Below are positions 1 to 10,564 of a stretch of DNA of 64,000 bases, piece by piece. Positions within the stretch are counted from its first letter, which is position 1, and each line of letters begins with the position of its first letter. The translations under genes and the position numbers were made by a program. Below the pieces are notes generated by a model. The model was not told the DNA's origin. It worked only from the letters and a program-made list of their open reading frames with translations, and searched no databases. The DNA comes from Exophiala sp. HKRS030 (Eukaryota; Ascomycota; Eurotiomycetes; Chaetothyriales; Herpotrichiellaceae): assembly GCA_023897205.1 (NCBI GenBank), contig JAHWDD010000006.1, forward strand, positions 4,464,001-4,528,000, read 5' to 3'.

Positions 1-678
1 AAGTTGGACAGAGGAAGTGGTGACTCGTGAGAGGTGATGAAGGTGAAATGCTAGGCGGCGGAAACGACAGAAGATGATGAGGTCAAGATGGGTGGGTGTG
101 GGAGAAGTGTATACCACGTTTGCGATGTTCAGTGTCAGGATCGAGAGGAAGGTGGAGTTGTGAAATTCAATGGCAGGAGCGATCTTGGTTTCTTTCACAT
201 GTGAATTGAGATTCTCGAAGGTGCAGAGGTGCAGTGGGAATTGCAGCAACCAGTTAACTAGTGAATTGGTCACTGGGAAGAAAAGCCTTAGCCTCCAAGA
301 CGCCCCAAGGCCACAACTGGCAGGCGGTGGGTGCCTTGTGCTCACTGGATAATGCCTAACGTAAAACGCCGAGAGCAAGCTTTGTCAATCTAGACTGAAT
401 TGATAGCAGTTGGGTACCTACGGGTAATTCAGACAAAGTCAACACTCGAGGTGTTCCTCCACCGGCGGGTTGTGGCGGTGGCTTTATTAAACGGTCTCAC
501 TATTTGCCGTTCTCCGGTCCCCCTCTGTGGCTCAGTCGCCTACTCGAGTTAGCACGTGCACTAACTAGGGAATACATTGATGACCTGGGCACATACCTAC
601 TCCATACGTGCTTCAACATCAATATCTTCAGAGCGAAGATAGGTCCCGCTTGCCCTAACCAGGCCTAGAGAGGCCGAA
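1..678. other. Left-edge non-coding stretch
   Basis: I see no convincing gene here. The only open frames are short, lack recognisable domains and are not extended by plausible splice sites. The stretch lies downstream of the minus-strand gene that ends at 679, so its right part probably holds that gene's 3' untranslated region. Confidence 0.4.
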
Positions 679-2379
679 TCAACTAACAGGATCATTGATT
701 GAGGCTTTCCTTGGATTTTCATATCTGTCTCTAGACATTTCGACCACCACCGTACCTTCGCCTGAAATCCAATCCATAGGTATATGGGCCGTCAACTTGT
801 CCGACAAGATCCACAGAACGAGCCAAATGTGAGCCATTATTTCGCCCCAGCAAAAGATTGTGATTCTCCATCCGCACCCAGCTTCCTGCGGCTCTCTCAC
901 CAGTCGACTTCCCCAACCACCTTTGCCTTCTCGTACGAATCGACTCATGTTTTCCCAAAAACTCGAGAACTCGGCTTCTGTCCACATGGAGTAGCATGGT
1001 TGTGTTGTAGCGCTGAACTTGCCTTGGTGTGCTCGACGAAACTCCTTAAGTTGTAGCACTCGCTCCTGCGATGTCCGTGCGTCGAGTCCATCGCGTAGAC
1101 CCTCTAGTCGTTCATGACTGCTAGTTGGATACCTTGTAGCTGTTACCGCTGGGTCAGTTCCCGTCATGATGTCAAAACGCCAATAACCTCGCTCCAGTCT
1201 ACCAACCTGTCGTAGAACACGGGTCGGCCGGAACACTTTCTCCAAAGGAATTCGATCTGTAATGGCCTGCAGGGTCTTTGTAATGTGTGTTTTGTAGTTT
1301 GTTTCACCACCTCCAGGCTCGGGACCGGTGACTTCTTCTGCTACCTCTTTGATAGGAGCACTCGGCCAGAATGGTGATGGAGGCTGAGGGGAGTTGGCGT
1401 CCCTTCCAGTCCTCAAATGTAAACCCTTCTCGGAGTCTGAGAATGACTGCCCGGCCTGCTGGGCAGACCCTTCTGCGATTAGATCAATTGTCGAAGGTGG
1501 GTTGGCCACGCCTGAATAGACATGTCGATTGTGCGGTGACACAAAGCCCAGTCTGAGTGGCTGAGAGGGAGACAGTGTCGATGAAACCGATGTCATTTCT
1601 TGTTCACAGCTTTTCTCTTCTTGGCTGCGCAGGCTCGGAGAAGTCAACTGGTTGGTTGTAGCTCGAAAAGGAGTCTTGAAGGCAGCTTCATGACTTTTTT
1701 CCTCTGCCACGTCTTTCTCTACCCGGCGTTTCTTCTGTGGGGGCTCTATGGTCCCCACCAAGGGAGATTTCCGAGTCCGAAGAGCATGATGCGGCTCAAC
1801 CATTTTGTCAAGTATTGGGCCTGGTTCTACAATCTGAGGTTCTCTGCCCTTTCCGAAGGAGTCTGGGACGGTTGAGAACGAATTGCTGATGGAAGATAGG
1901 ACCGAATGAGCTCGTGTTCGAGTAGTTCTCATAGAAGCAACATCGAGGTCAAACGGTGGAGAGCTCGTTTCAGGAGCTGTTCTCGGACGTTGTAGGGGAG
2001 GGACATGGGGCGATTGCTCTGGCATAGCTATGTCGGAACGCGGGAAGCATGGCAATGCATCTACACAGATGACTGAAGTCGGTCCCGTGAATTGAAGGGC
2101 CCGCAACGATTGCTGCGTTTGATCGTGTGCCTGTACCCATGTGGAAGATATTCCTTCCATGTCGGGTGACAGATAATTCGATCCGGTTGCAGCATTCGAA
2201 GTGTTCAGGTTCGTCGAGGTAGATATCAACGGTAGGTCGGATGATGGTGATGGAAATCTGGTCGTTGTTGCAGGTTGAAATTCTAGGATAGACTGAGCGA
2301 CAGCCACGTAGTGTTGATCATCTTTCTTCATGCTGGGAGCCGTGATATGGACGAGTAATTCACATGGTATGTTATGCAT
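679..2379 (-). CDS. Unrecognised 566-residue protein, probably nuclear
   Basis: A single open frame of 566 codons; I do not recognise the family. The first two thirds are rich in Ser, Pro and Thr and look disordered. A basic cluster PPQKKRRVEKD at about residue 217 resembles a nuclear localisation signal. The last third, from about residue 365, looks folded: it holds an ERGYWRFDI stretch, a tryptophan-rich FWENMSRFVREGKGGWG segment and the hydrophobic run GEIMAHIWLVLWILSDKLT. The pattern of a disordered N-terminal part and a conserved aromatic C-terminal part is common in fungal proteins of unknown function. The hydrophobic run might be a membrane segment but is broken by charged residues. 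No intron is needed. The start is the first ATG of the frame and is not tested. Confidence 0.75.
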   Translation of the reverse strand: MHNIPCELLVHITAPSMKKDDQHYVAVAQSILEFQPATTTRFPSPSSDLPLISTSTNLNTSNAATGSNYLSPDMEGISSTWVQAHDQTQQSLRALQFTGPTSVICVDALPCFPRSDIAMPEQSPHVPPLQRPRTAPETSSPPFDLDVASMRTTRTRAHSVLSSISNSFSTVPDSFGKGREPQIVEPGPILDKMVEPHHALRTRKSPLVGTIEPPQKKRRVEKDVAEEKSHEAAFKTPFRATTNQLTSPSLRSQEEKSCEQEMTSVSSTLSPSQPLRLGFVSPHNRHVYSGVANPPSTIDLIAEGSAQQAGQSFSDSEKGLHLRTGRDANSPQPPSPFWPSAPIKEVAEEVTGPEPGGGETNYKTHITKTLQAITDRIPLEKVFRPTRVLRQVGRLERGYWRFDIMTGTDPAVTATRYPTSSHERLEGLRDGLDARTSQERVLQLKEFRRAHQGKFSATTQPCYSMWTEAEFSSFWENMSRFVREGKGGWGSRLVREPQEAGCGWRITIFCWGEIMAHIWLVLWILSDKLTAHIPMDWISGEGTVVVEMSRDRYENPRKASINDPVS

Positions 2380-3134
2380 GTTTTCAACTTTACCGCTAAT
2401 ATGTCATGAAGTGATAATTGCGAGAGACACAATTCGTTGGTGATCGCCCATGTGGCGGATTGGCCATTCGGTCCCTTCTCAGTGCGGGTTTTGGTTCTCG
2501 TGAAGCGTCACGGGACAGGCCCCAAGGGACTCTGGGCCACTCCGTACCTAGGTAGTCAAGAAGCCCTCACTGCCAGCAAGGCAGTGACGCTTGTAAGTGG
2601 CCGCGGGGCCATCAGCAGGAAGGCGATAATGTTGGAGGGGCAACCAAAGATATTTGAAGTCAAAGTGTGGAAAAGGATGCTTGATGATGCCTGAGACTGC
2701 CTTTTCAGGCCCAGGCGGGACGCGATGTGCCTTGGCCAATCACTTTCGTTTGAGACGCCCACCTCACGGAAAGGAATCCACTCCATATTGGGGCGCCACT
2801 TGCTGCATCTACGTATGTCAAATTCCAAATATCTGGCATAAGCGAGCAAGGGATCTATGATTAGACCGTATCTCTACCAATGATTTTGATTCTTGACAAG
2901 CAAGATAGCCAGGGCGACGAAATAAGCATGCCACGACATGGAGAAGACAACATTGGCAATGTGAGGCGAGGGTGCGTTGGGAGTAGGTACAGTACACCAG
3001 GCTTGTTTCGAACAGGAGAGGCTACGTTAATAAGATTTATTTATTTGTAGGCCAGTGTGTCCCGTCCTGCGTCCCGGTAGGTGTGGTCGCCAAGTGGGAT
3101 TCCTTCATTGTTCAAATGTCGACAGTGCTGCTGT
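2380..3134. other. Intergenic region
   Basis: The region lies upstream of the minus-strand gene starting at 2379 and downstream of the minus-strand acyltransferase ending at 3135. It contains only short overlapping open frames on both strands without recognisable motifs. An AT-rich run near 3032-3050 may belong to the acyltransferase 3' end. I see no gene. Confidence 0.4.
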
Positions 3135-4168
3135 TCAGGAGTTTTTCTTATCCTGAGGGTCTGATTCAACGTCAGGCCATTCGCGTCCGTGATCCAAGTC
3201 ATCCTTCAGTCCCTGTAGAAGTTTGGACTTGGCGAGCCAGCGTTCCTCAAGCCAGGAGGCTAACTCGGCATCGGTTTTGTCGATGAATTGATTCAGGGCA
3301 AACCTTTCAACATGAACATGGAAACGCCAGTTCTCGTTCAGACGGGGCTGGGAGAGGGTTTCCCACATGGAGGGGGTTTGCAAGAATTGGTTCTTGTGAC
3401 CATAGGCCAAGGTCAAATCGTAGACTGCGGTGACGGAACTTGAACCTCGAAGAGCTTTGACTGTGGCGACAAAACCTTTGGTACGTGGATAGAGGGCATG
3501 CTGGGGCACGGGTTTGTGGTGAGCTTTGCACCACTGGACCGTTTGTTGGTACTTCTGAGGTGTGTATCTTGTGGCTTCACTGTAACTGATGAGCCCTAGG
3601 ATCGATGTGAGCATTGGGGGACATTTCAGGGATGGGGTTGGAATTGCTGACAGATGGGCCATTTCTGTACGCGTGGGCCATGGAAGACACGTTCAAGCTC
3701 CTTTTGATCACGATCCCAACGCCTGGAGATTAAGGGCATGCCCATTGCCCAAAGGCCCCAGCCGAGAAAGGGGACCCATTTCAACTGCTGCTTGGCAAAA
3801 TATCGACAACGTCCCAACATGGAGGACCTGAGGGCGACGTGCTGGATGAGGTAGAAGTCTATCCACGAGACATGATTGGCAACGACAATAGCAGACTCTC
3901 GGCGGGGCAAGGTGGCACCGGAAGTGGTAATGCGGGCGCGGTTGAGTCGAGTGAAGATGGATTGGATGGCCAGCCAAACCCACTCTGCAAGACGGGAAGA
4001 TATGTTGTACGCGGCGTTGGGGGCAAATAAAGACAGAGGAAGAAGCAGGGAAAGCAAGATGTCGGTGATGAGAAGATGGAGTAACCAAGGTGAAACGATG
4101 GCGACACCGCGGAGGAGGGGCCACAGTGTACGCAAGGCCGAGAATGGCGAGGCAGGAGGCAAAGCCAT
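3135..4168 (-). CDS. Lysophospholipid acyltransferase family protein (LPLAT/AGPAT)
   Basis: Predicted membrane acyltransferase that transfers an acyl chain to a lysophospholipid. Two exons, 4168-3652 and 3595-3135, give 325 residues. The intron 3651-3596 (56 nt, GTCAGC donor, CTCAC branch-like motif, TAG acceptor) joins KWPI to WLISYSEATR, which restores the expected family block. Visible motifs are the catalytic NHVSWIDF (NHx4D type) near residue 97, KWVPFLGWGLWAMGMPLISR, and SYSEATRYTPQK (glycerol-phosphate binding block). The first 60 residues contain hydrophobic segments such as LLHLLITDILLSLLLPLSLF, which should anchor the protein in the ER membrane. Length and layout resemble the fungal Cst26/Mum3-type branch. 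The precise substrate cannot be read from sequence. Confidence 0.85.
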
Positions 4169-6902
4169 GATGGCGGTGATGTTTGAGGAACTCAGGGTAG
4201 GCGGCGTTGATGAGGAGAGGGAATGGAGAGGTCAAGAAGCAAGGTTGAAAGAGAATAGTGACATTGATTGTGGCTCAACTGCCGCAACGACGACTAATGA
4301 TTGAAGCATCGATATTTGACAGACAAGTCGGGCAAGGGTTTGGCAGTCTTTATGGAGTTTGTATTGTTGTGTGCCAGAATGATTGGAGAGAGAGCGAGAG
4401 AGAAGAGGAGAGCGGAGAATGCAAGGTTCTCAAGAGAAATGGACGACGGAGGGGCGGGTGAATGGCGGGGTGTCGAGACCAAAGCTAACGTCAGGACTTG
4501 CAGTATTACCTACAGGCGACCTACAGGCGACCTACGGGGTAGATCTGCCAACTAACTAGCTACCTAGGGAGGTAAAGAGGTAGGGAGGTCGGGAGTGTGA
4601 GGATGCCGAGTTGACAAAGGTCGTGGGAAGAAGGGTCAAGATCATTACTAGGGAGATGTCGAGAATTGAGACGAGCACGGACGAGGAAGAGGTACGGAGT
4701 AGGGCTGAAGACATGAATCTGCAACTAACACAACCGAGTCGAATCATGGTGGTTGTTGGACATTTTAGGTGGCCCTGGGCGACACCAAGCACTTCTTGGA
4801 GTCTTGGGGATTTCCCACACAGATCGGATCAGAATCAAACGAGGTCGCAGGAAGGTCACAGGGCAAAGATCACGTGTCTGAGGTCTCGGTCCCCAGTGAT
4901 GAACATCAGTCATGGTCGTCGTACTTGTTCAAAGGTCCAACGCATGATAGGCACGGTAGGTGGGAAGGTGAGTAGGTGAGTAGGTGGTAGGTGGTAGGTT
5001 AGGTGCCATGGGCGCCTGAACCAGCCTGGAAGATTCAAGTGGTGCAAGAGGCGAGTGTGGCTGATGCTTACTTACAGGAGGTACGGAGTATATCCATAAT
5101 ATGGCGGACTCTGGAGCCCAAGAATCCTCCAGGGTTCGGGTATGGCGTAGGGCTAGCGAGACCAAAGCTTACTGGGCCAGGCTTTAGCTCCAGGCCCCCG
5201 ACTCCAGGCTCCCGGCTATACCTTTGGCCCTTGTGTGCGAGATGCAGAGTCACAAGTGCAACCAGGTCTTCGGAACAACGGCAGCCTCACTTGTCTTCCG
5301 GGTCTTGGATGTCACTCATTATCAAACATTATCAAACTCGCCTCATCCCTCGGTCATTATTGGATTATGCGCTGAACTTCCCTAAGGTCCCTGGGCATCC
5401 AGATGGGTATTGACAAAGGGACTAACTAACTCTTTAGTCAGCTACCTGACTTGTACCTGAGGTAGGTTTCCTCAGTGGTTCCTCTTACGTCGCTCTTTAT
5501 TGCGATTTAGAAAGTCTCATTCTCTCGAGCCATTGCCCTTTGCTTGTTTTATGCCTTGCCCCAAGTTCCCGATTCCACCGCACCGTTTTTTCCACTTGAT
5601 GCTCGCTCTTTGATTCTTGTTTCAATCTTGAAATCAATGGTCAATGATCAATGGTCACAAGTCACCGGTCACACTATCTACTCCGTATTTCTTGTTTCTT
5701 TCTTATCCCTTCCGTCTCGTCCCACCATCATCGTTGATTTCTGCTCAACGCAACGCGACCGTCACAGCGCCAATCTGTTCCCATTCCTATTCCTGTTCCT
5801 GTTACTGTTCCTGTTCCTCAAACCACCCAGGACTCTTCTGGTTTTCCATCACTACAACCGCACTTGACCGTATTCGTATATTCATACCTATCTTTCTACC
5901 CACCTTGGCTCTCTGCTATACCTTCCTACCCGAGTTGAGGCTTAGCTGTCGCCACTCACACGACGACTCCACGACGACTCCACGACGACTCCACGACACG
6001 GTTAATACGGAATAGTCGATTACCTACCGCCGACTCCTTCATCTCCCTGCCGCATACGTATGTACCTTGGTCACTTCGCAGCACTACAAGTCACTATTAA
6101 GTTGCTCTCTCGAACCAGGCAGGCACCGGCTTTTGGGTATTTGTTTCAAGTTGCTGGCGCTATCCACCTCCATCCTCCATCCACCATCCACCTCCAACCT
6201 CATCGCCATCCGACTTTTCGAACACGTCGATTCAGTCTGATCGCCCGGGACATTGTCGGTTCCTTGCTCGCCTCTGCCCGACAATCCTGCGACGTTCCTG
6301 TTGCACAAACTCCTCCGCCTTCCTCTGTGCCGACCACCATCAACCACCTCACCATCATCCATCATCCATCATCCTTTAACCATCAACCATCAACCATCGA
6401 CTGTCTTGTGCACGTCCCCTTCCTCCTCCCGTGGCCATCACCCGTTGCGACGACACCGGACACCCCTCCAAGTCCAAGACAATCCATCCCACCAGACCAT
6501 CTTCATCCCCTCCAACAGTCTTACCTTCCAACTTCTCTGTCATCATGCCAAGTACCACCATCCACTTGCCCATCACCACCTAACTAGATAAATTTCCACT
6601 TGCCCAAATTCTCTCTCAAGCCTTCGCTTACCACCTTGCGACCGGACGAGGTTTCGCATACAATTCACGACACACATCTGGTTTGACCGCCTTAATTCCT
6701 CTTGCTGTCTGCCATCTTGCCAAGTTGCCATCTTTGCAACCCTCGCCTTGGCCTAGACCGCCAAACTCACTTTCGTCAAGTCTTGAATTCTGTTTCCACC
6801 ACCACCCCCCTCTAGCTTGCTTCTCCACCACCTCTATTCAGATCGCGTCTGGCCATTGCGCGACACTCAATACTGACCCTCTCAACTCTTTCTATCCTCA
6901 CC
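4169..6902. promoter_or_regulatory. Long divergent intergenic region and probable bZIP leader
   Basis: 2.7 kb between the divergent acyltransferase and bZIP genes. From about 5450 to 6900 the plus strand is strongly pyrimidine-rich, with many short CT, TTCCTG, CCATCA and CAACCAT repeats, as in long fungal 5' leaders. Open frames such as those at 5544-6015 and 6060-6591 are low-complexity translations of these tracts. Some could act as upstream open frames, but I see no real gene. Confidence 0.5.
5960..5992. repeat. 11-bp tandem repeat, three copies
   Basis: The unit ACGACGACTCC occurs three times in a row, followed by a partial fourth copy (ACGAC). It lies in the pyrimidine-rich leader upstream of the bZIP gene. 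It is short and probably a slippage product. Confidence 0.8.
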
Positions 6903-8605
6903 ATGTCCGCGCATCCACATCATTTGCATCCAAATATACCACAAGCTTCAAACGACATGGACACGTCATGGCAACAACACGAATATGCCACAACTACCGG
7001 CTACCGTGAGTCTTCCCATCTTCCCATCTTTCCTCTCTTCCTTTGTTCTCTTCAAGCATCTCTTGTCTCAAGATCATCTTGCACCTCTCACCACGTGTAC
7101 GATAGCTCTATGCCCACAAAAAGCAATTCTACCCACCTAGCTCTCCAATCTTTCAAAACCACTGATACATTGATTCTAGTGGATGATGGTTCTCTTGGTG
7201 ACATCAACAGCCCACCTGGCATCGGCGTCAACTACTTGAAGTCTTTTGGAGGCATTCCAAAGAAAACCACTAGAGGTGTCTAACTCTACATCAATAGCCA
7301 CAGGCGAGAATTTTTCGTTGACTCTCATTTAGATGGACAACCGCCAAAGCGCAGAGGGCCTAAGCCAGACAGCAAGCCAGCACAGACCCGGCGCCAGGAG
7401 CTCAATCGTCAAGCCCAGAGGTACGTCCAACACCCCAAGTCTTCGGCTGCCTGTACTTGTTTGGTCAACAGCCCTCCTGACAATCTTTCCCCGCAGAACT
7501 CATAGGGAAAGGAAGGAAAATTACATCAAAGCACTGGAGCTCGAGCTAGCACGCCTACGCGAGATTTTTGTCATCGATCAAAACAACGCAACTGAAACCA
7601 TAGCCCAACACAAAGCCATCATCGAAAATCAGCAGCGCGAGAACCTCGCTCTCAGAGAAATCCTCACATCAAGAGGAATCCCCTACGAGAACGAATTGGA
7701 AAATCGCAAGGCCGTGATTAGTATGCGTACTAAAATGGAAGACGCCTCATTGACTCCACCTTCCATAGCCACTTTAAGCCCGCCGTCGGTTGGTGGCCGA
7801 TCAGCTGGATATCGCGGTAATGCAGCAGCACCAGCTTCCACGACCACTGGCTATTCGCCACAAGCTTATTTGAATGGCGGCCACAGTGCCAGCGGTCACT
7901 CCCCTGGCACGACACATTACAGCCATTCACCCCAGGGGCCTGATATTCAAGAATTCTCCATCAAGCAAGAACCCAACGCTGTCGCAGATATGCCAGGCAT
8001 TTTCGAAAAGGAGCCACAACTAGGCATTGATTTTATATTGAAGTAAGCCAATGTGGGTCTTCACAATCTACTTAATCACTAACCTGGCCTCTAGGCTTGA
8101 ACAAACATGTCGCGACCATGAAGAGTACCTCGTCCGGCGATCGGTTGACTCACCCAACAACGAAACCGAGGCCTTGTTTTCCGGGCATGCCCTGATGGCA
8201 TCATGCCCACCACCAAGCCACATCGAGAAGGTTCCCGCCCAGGGAGGTGGTCTTGTACCGACCTATGACCATAAAGTTCCAGACACCGAATCGGTCCAGA
8301 TATTGAGCAACCTCCTCAACCTGAGTCAATCTCTCCGTGGGAATGAGTTCCCCACGGGCCAAGTGACACCTATCATGGCACTACAATCCTTGAAAGGTCA
8401 TCGCAATTACAATTCATTGACGAGAGAAGATGTTCTTGGCATGATAGAGTCGATCAAGAGCAAAGTTCGGTGTTATGGATTCGGTGCTGTCATGGAGGAT
8501 TTTGAACTTCGTGATGCGCTTTCCACCATTTTCGCCACGAAGCCGGAAACGTATGATCAATTTGAAGGTGATTTAACTTCGGAGATTGAAGAGATGTATT
8601 CTTGA
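6903..8605 (+). CDS. bZIP transcription factor
   Basis: Four exons, 6903-7005, 7333-7420, 7497-8042 and 8095-8605, give 415 residues. The joins rebuild a fungal bZIP: PPKRRGPKPDSKPAQTRRQE, then the basic-region core NRQAQRTHRERKENYIKALE, and a zipper continuing through LELARLREIF into about residue 110. The core matches N-x2-A-x-R-x2-R, so the protein should bind DNA as a dimer in the nucleus. The middle is rich in Ser, Pro and Gly. The C-terminal 180 residues (TCRDHEEYLVRR onward) look like a conserved fungal extension of unknown role. Intron 1 (7006-7332, 327 nt) is long for this window, and the first exon's frame stays open into it to 7283, so the first junction is the least certain. The subfamily and target genes are not identified. 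Confidence 0.85.
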
Positions 8606-9810
8606 GATATATTCAGATGCTTACGGGACTGGGTGATGACATTTTGCTTTTTTTGAGATACCAGGGCATGAGTCCCCCGTCTGAGTAGGACGAAGTCTAT
8701 GAGGAAGAGGGAGAAGAGGTAGGGATATAAAATATTAGCAGGCTGGTTAGCTTGGCGCCTTTTGTCGAGTTCGTGGCAAAAATGGATTTTGTGAGACACG
8801 GTGATACGACTTGTTAGCGAAATCATAGTTATCTACAAATGCATTATCATCAAAAGCGACCGAGATGAGACCAGAGAACCTGCCGGACAAGCCGACATTT
8901 GGTCATCTAGTCTTCCACGATACTGCTGCTTCTATATCCTCAGATATACTAGTTAGGGTACCAATCCACGAAAACGGCGTTAACAAGCTGATTGACTAAT
9001 GGCCAGGATCTTGGAAATCATCGATTAAATGGGACCTCTTTCCCACTGTCATGTTGACAGAGCGAACCTTCCATTTTCAAGGCTAAGCAGGACAGAAGTC
9101 CTCTGCAATATTCCGCCATGTCCAAGGTTGAGAACAAGCAAGTGACTAGGGATCTGGAGACTGATATCCTCGCTAGGGCTAGAATCTTTTGTTCTCGGGG
9201 CCCCTTTGTTGCATCCGCTTTGATTGAGACACGCTGCAACTGCAGTTTTAAGCAGATTTCCAGCATTCCGGGGGTCCTAAGGACCAAGTATATATCGATA
9301 CCTAACTAGAGATATGGTCATCATTGCGGGCCTGTTGACGCACATCTCGAATTCTTTTCGGGGAACCCTGTTCTGCAATAGCTCCATCAAGGTGGGCTTG
9401 CAAAGACAAGCTGCCAATACCGACCTCTCGTCGTCTGGGTAATGACGCGACTTATGGACCTGCTCCCAACAGTAACTAGGTACAGTCGAGAGAAAAAGGA
9501 ACTGGTCCCTTTTTGAATCCTCTTTCCCAAAGAGATTAAGAAAACAGGCGAGCAAATTAGGAGATATATACCGTGTGTGTGTTGTAATTTATGTAGATGT
9601 AATGGCTGTTAAGCGTACGTGGGTGGTATATTAAATAGGAGGAAAGATATCACATGCAACTTGACTCGACTCACGCCGCTCTCAAACAGCTCTTACCTCT
9701 TGTACCAAGGAGCGCCAAGATAAGCGAGTCACGACACATGGTTTTTCTTGACACGTCATAATTCATTATGCCGAAAAACTACGTTCAAATTCATGTTGAA
9801 TATTTCTATC
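8606..9810. other. Intergenic region between bZIP and tRNA genes
   Basis: 1.2 kb with short, unconvincing open frames on both strands. The first part should hold the bZIP 3' untranslated region. I see no other gene or structured element. Confidence 0.4.
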
Positions 9811-9954
9811 GGACTTGTAGCTCAGTGGTACGATTCCCAACCAAGTGCTGATCTCATCTTCTCTCTTCTAACACCTCTTCCAGGTAGAGCGAGAGATTGC
9901 AGTGTTGTTATACCAAATATCTCTAGGTCACGTGTTCGAACCACGTCGAGTCCT
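9811..9954 (+). tRNA. tRNA-Cys(GCA) with two interruptions
   Basis: All parts of a tRNA are visible. The acceptor stem is 9811-9817 with 9947-9953, and the discriminator is T at 9954. The D stem is GCTC 9820-9823 with GAGC 9887-9890. The anticodon stem is AGAGA 9892-9896 with TCTCT 9920-9924. The variable loop is AGGTC, and the T stem ACGTG/CACGT encloses loop TTCGAAC. The anticodon GCA is at 9899-9901, preceded by TT. A 16-nt intron at 9903-9918 sits at the canonical place between positions 37 and 38. A second, 56-nt insert interrupts the D-loop (9828-9883). Without both, the product is 72 nt. GCA together with discriminator U73 are known identity elements of cysteine tRNA. The B box is intact and a T7 run follows. 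No selenocysteine or pseudogene features are seen. Confidence 0.9.
9828..9883 (+). other. Spliceosomal-type intron-like insert in the tRNA D-loop
   Basis: The 56-nt insert begins GTACGA and ends CTTCCAG. A CTAAC branch-like motif at 9868-9872 is followed by a pyrimidine-rich stretch. Its removal restores GCTCAGTGGTAGAGC, the standard D arm. The boundaries can slide because GGTA occurs at both edges (9827-9830 and 9883-9886). It is in the size range of the mRNA introns of this window. Eukaryotic tRNA introns normally sit only after position 37, so this position is unusual. How it would be removed from a Pol III transcript is unknown. Confidence 0.75.
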
Positions 9955-9957
9955 GGA

Positions 9958-9964
9958 TTTTTTT
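9958..9964 (+). terminator. Pol III terminator of tRNA-Cys
   Basis: A run of seven T residues starts four bases after the discriminator base, the normal place for RNA polymerase III termination. Further T runs follow within 25 nt as possible backup terminators. Confidence 0.8.
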
Positions 9965-10564
9965 GGTTTTTGGTTTTTTATGGTGCGTTTCTTGTATTGT
10001 ATCCACAGGACAGGACGCGTAAGTAAGTAGTGATATATGAATATATTCATGTCGCGACGTTAATAATGCAAAGACTCTAGAGCTATATATACAGACTATA
10101 TTTGCTTTTTCAAGTTCTTTTTGTTTTTCCAAAATTCCCCTGGTCAAACCCGTGTCGTGTCGTACAGCGGCTCCATCGATGGTTCCGTTCTAACTAACTA
10201 TCTAGATACGATACGATACGATACGGCACGGGACGAGACGAGACGGAAACGAGAATTTGTGTTGTCCATTCTTGGAAATATCGAGGGTAGTAGATACGCA
10301 GATTCGCATATTCGTCTCGAACAGGCAAGCTCAACGGGTTCTATACTCCTTTGTATGTTCATTTACTCATTGATTTGTCCATCACAGCATCCCTACTCAA
10401 TACTGGAACGGGCCCGACGTAGATGATCATGACACCTGTGCTTTCCGCTGTCAAACGCCGTCTAGATCCTTTTTTCTTCTCCCCTTTTCCAAACCAGCCC
10501 GCACTTCGTGACGGACAAGAGATCCATTCATTCCTCCCACCTCCCCTTCAACCAACTAAGCATG
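9965..10564. other. Intergenic region with a short GATAC repeat
   Basis: 600 bp between the tRNA gene and the 3' end of the minus-strand regulator. It holds four tandem GATAC units at 10205-10224, followed by GACGA-type near-repeats to about 10245. No gene is seen. Confidence 0.5.

Noticed and set aside
6340..6400. Spaced CCATCA repeats as a CRISPR array
   Set aside because: The words are short simple-sequence repeats without spacers, in a fungal genome.
5544..6591. Several plus-strand frames of 100-175 codons
   Set aside because: They translate CT-rich repeats (Ser, Pro, His, Leu) of the bZIP leader and have no domain content.
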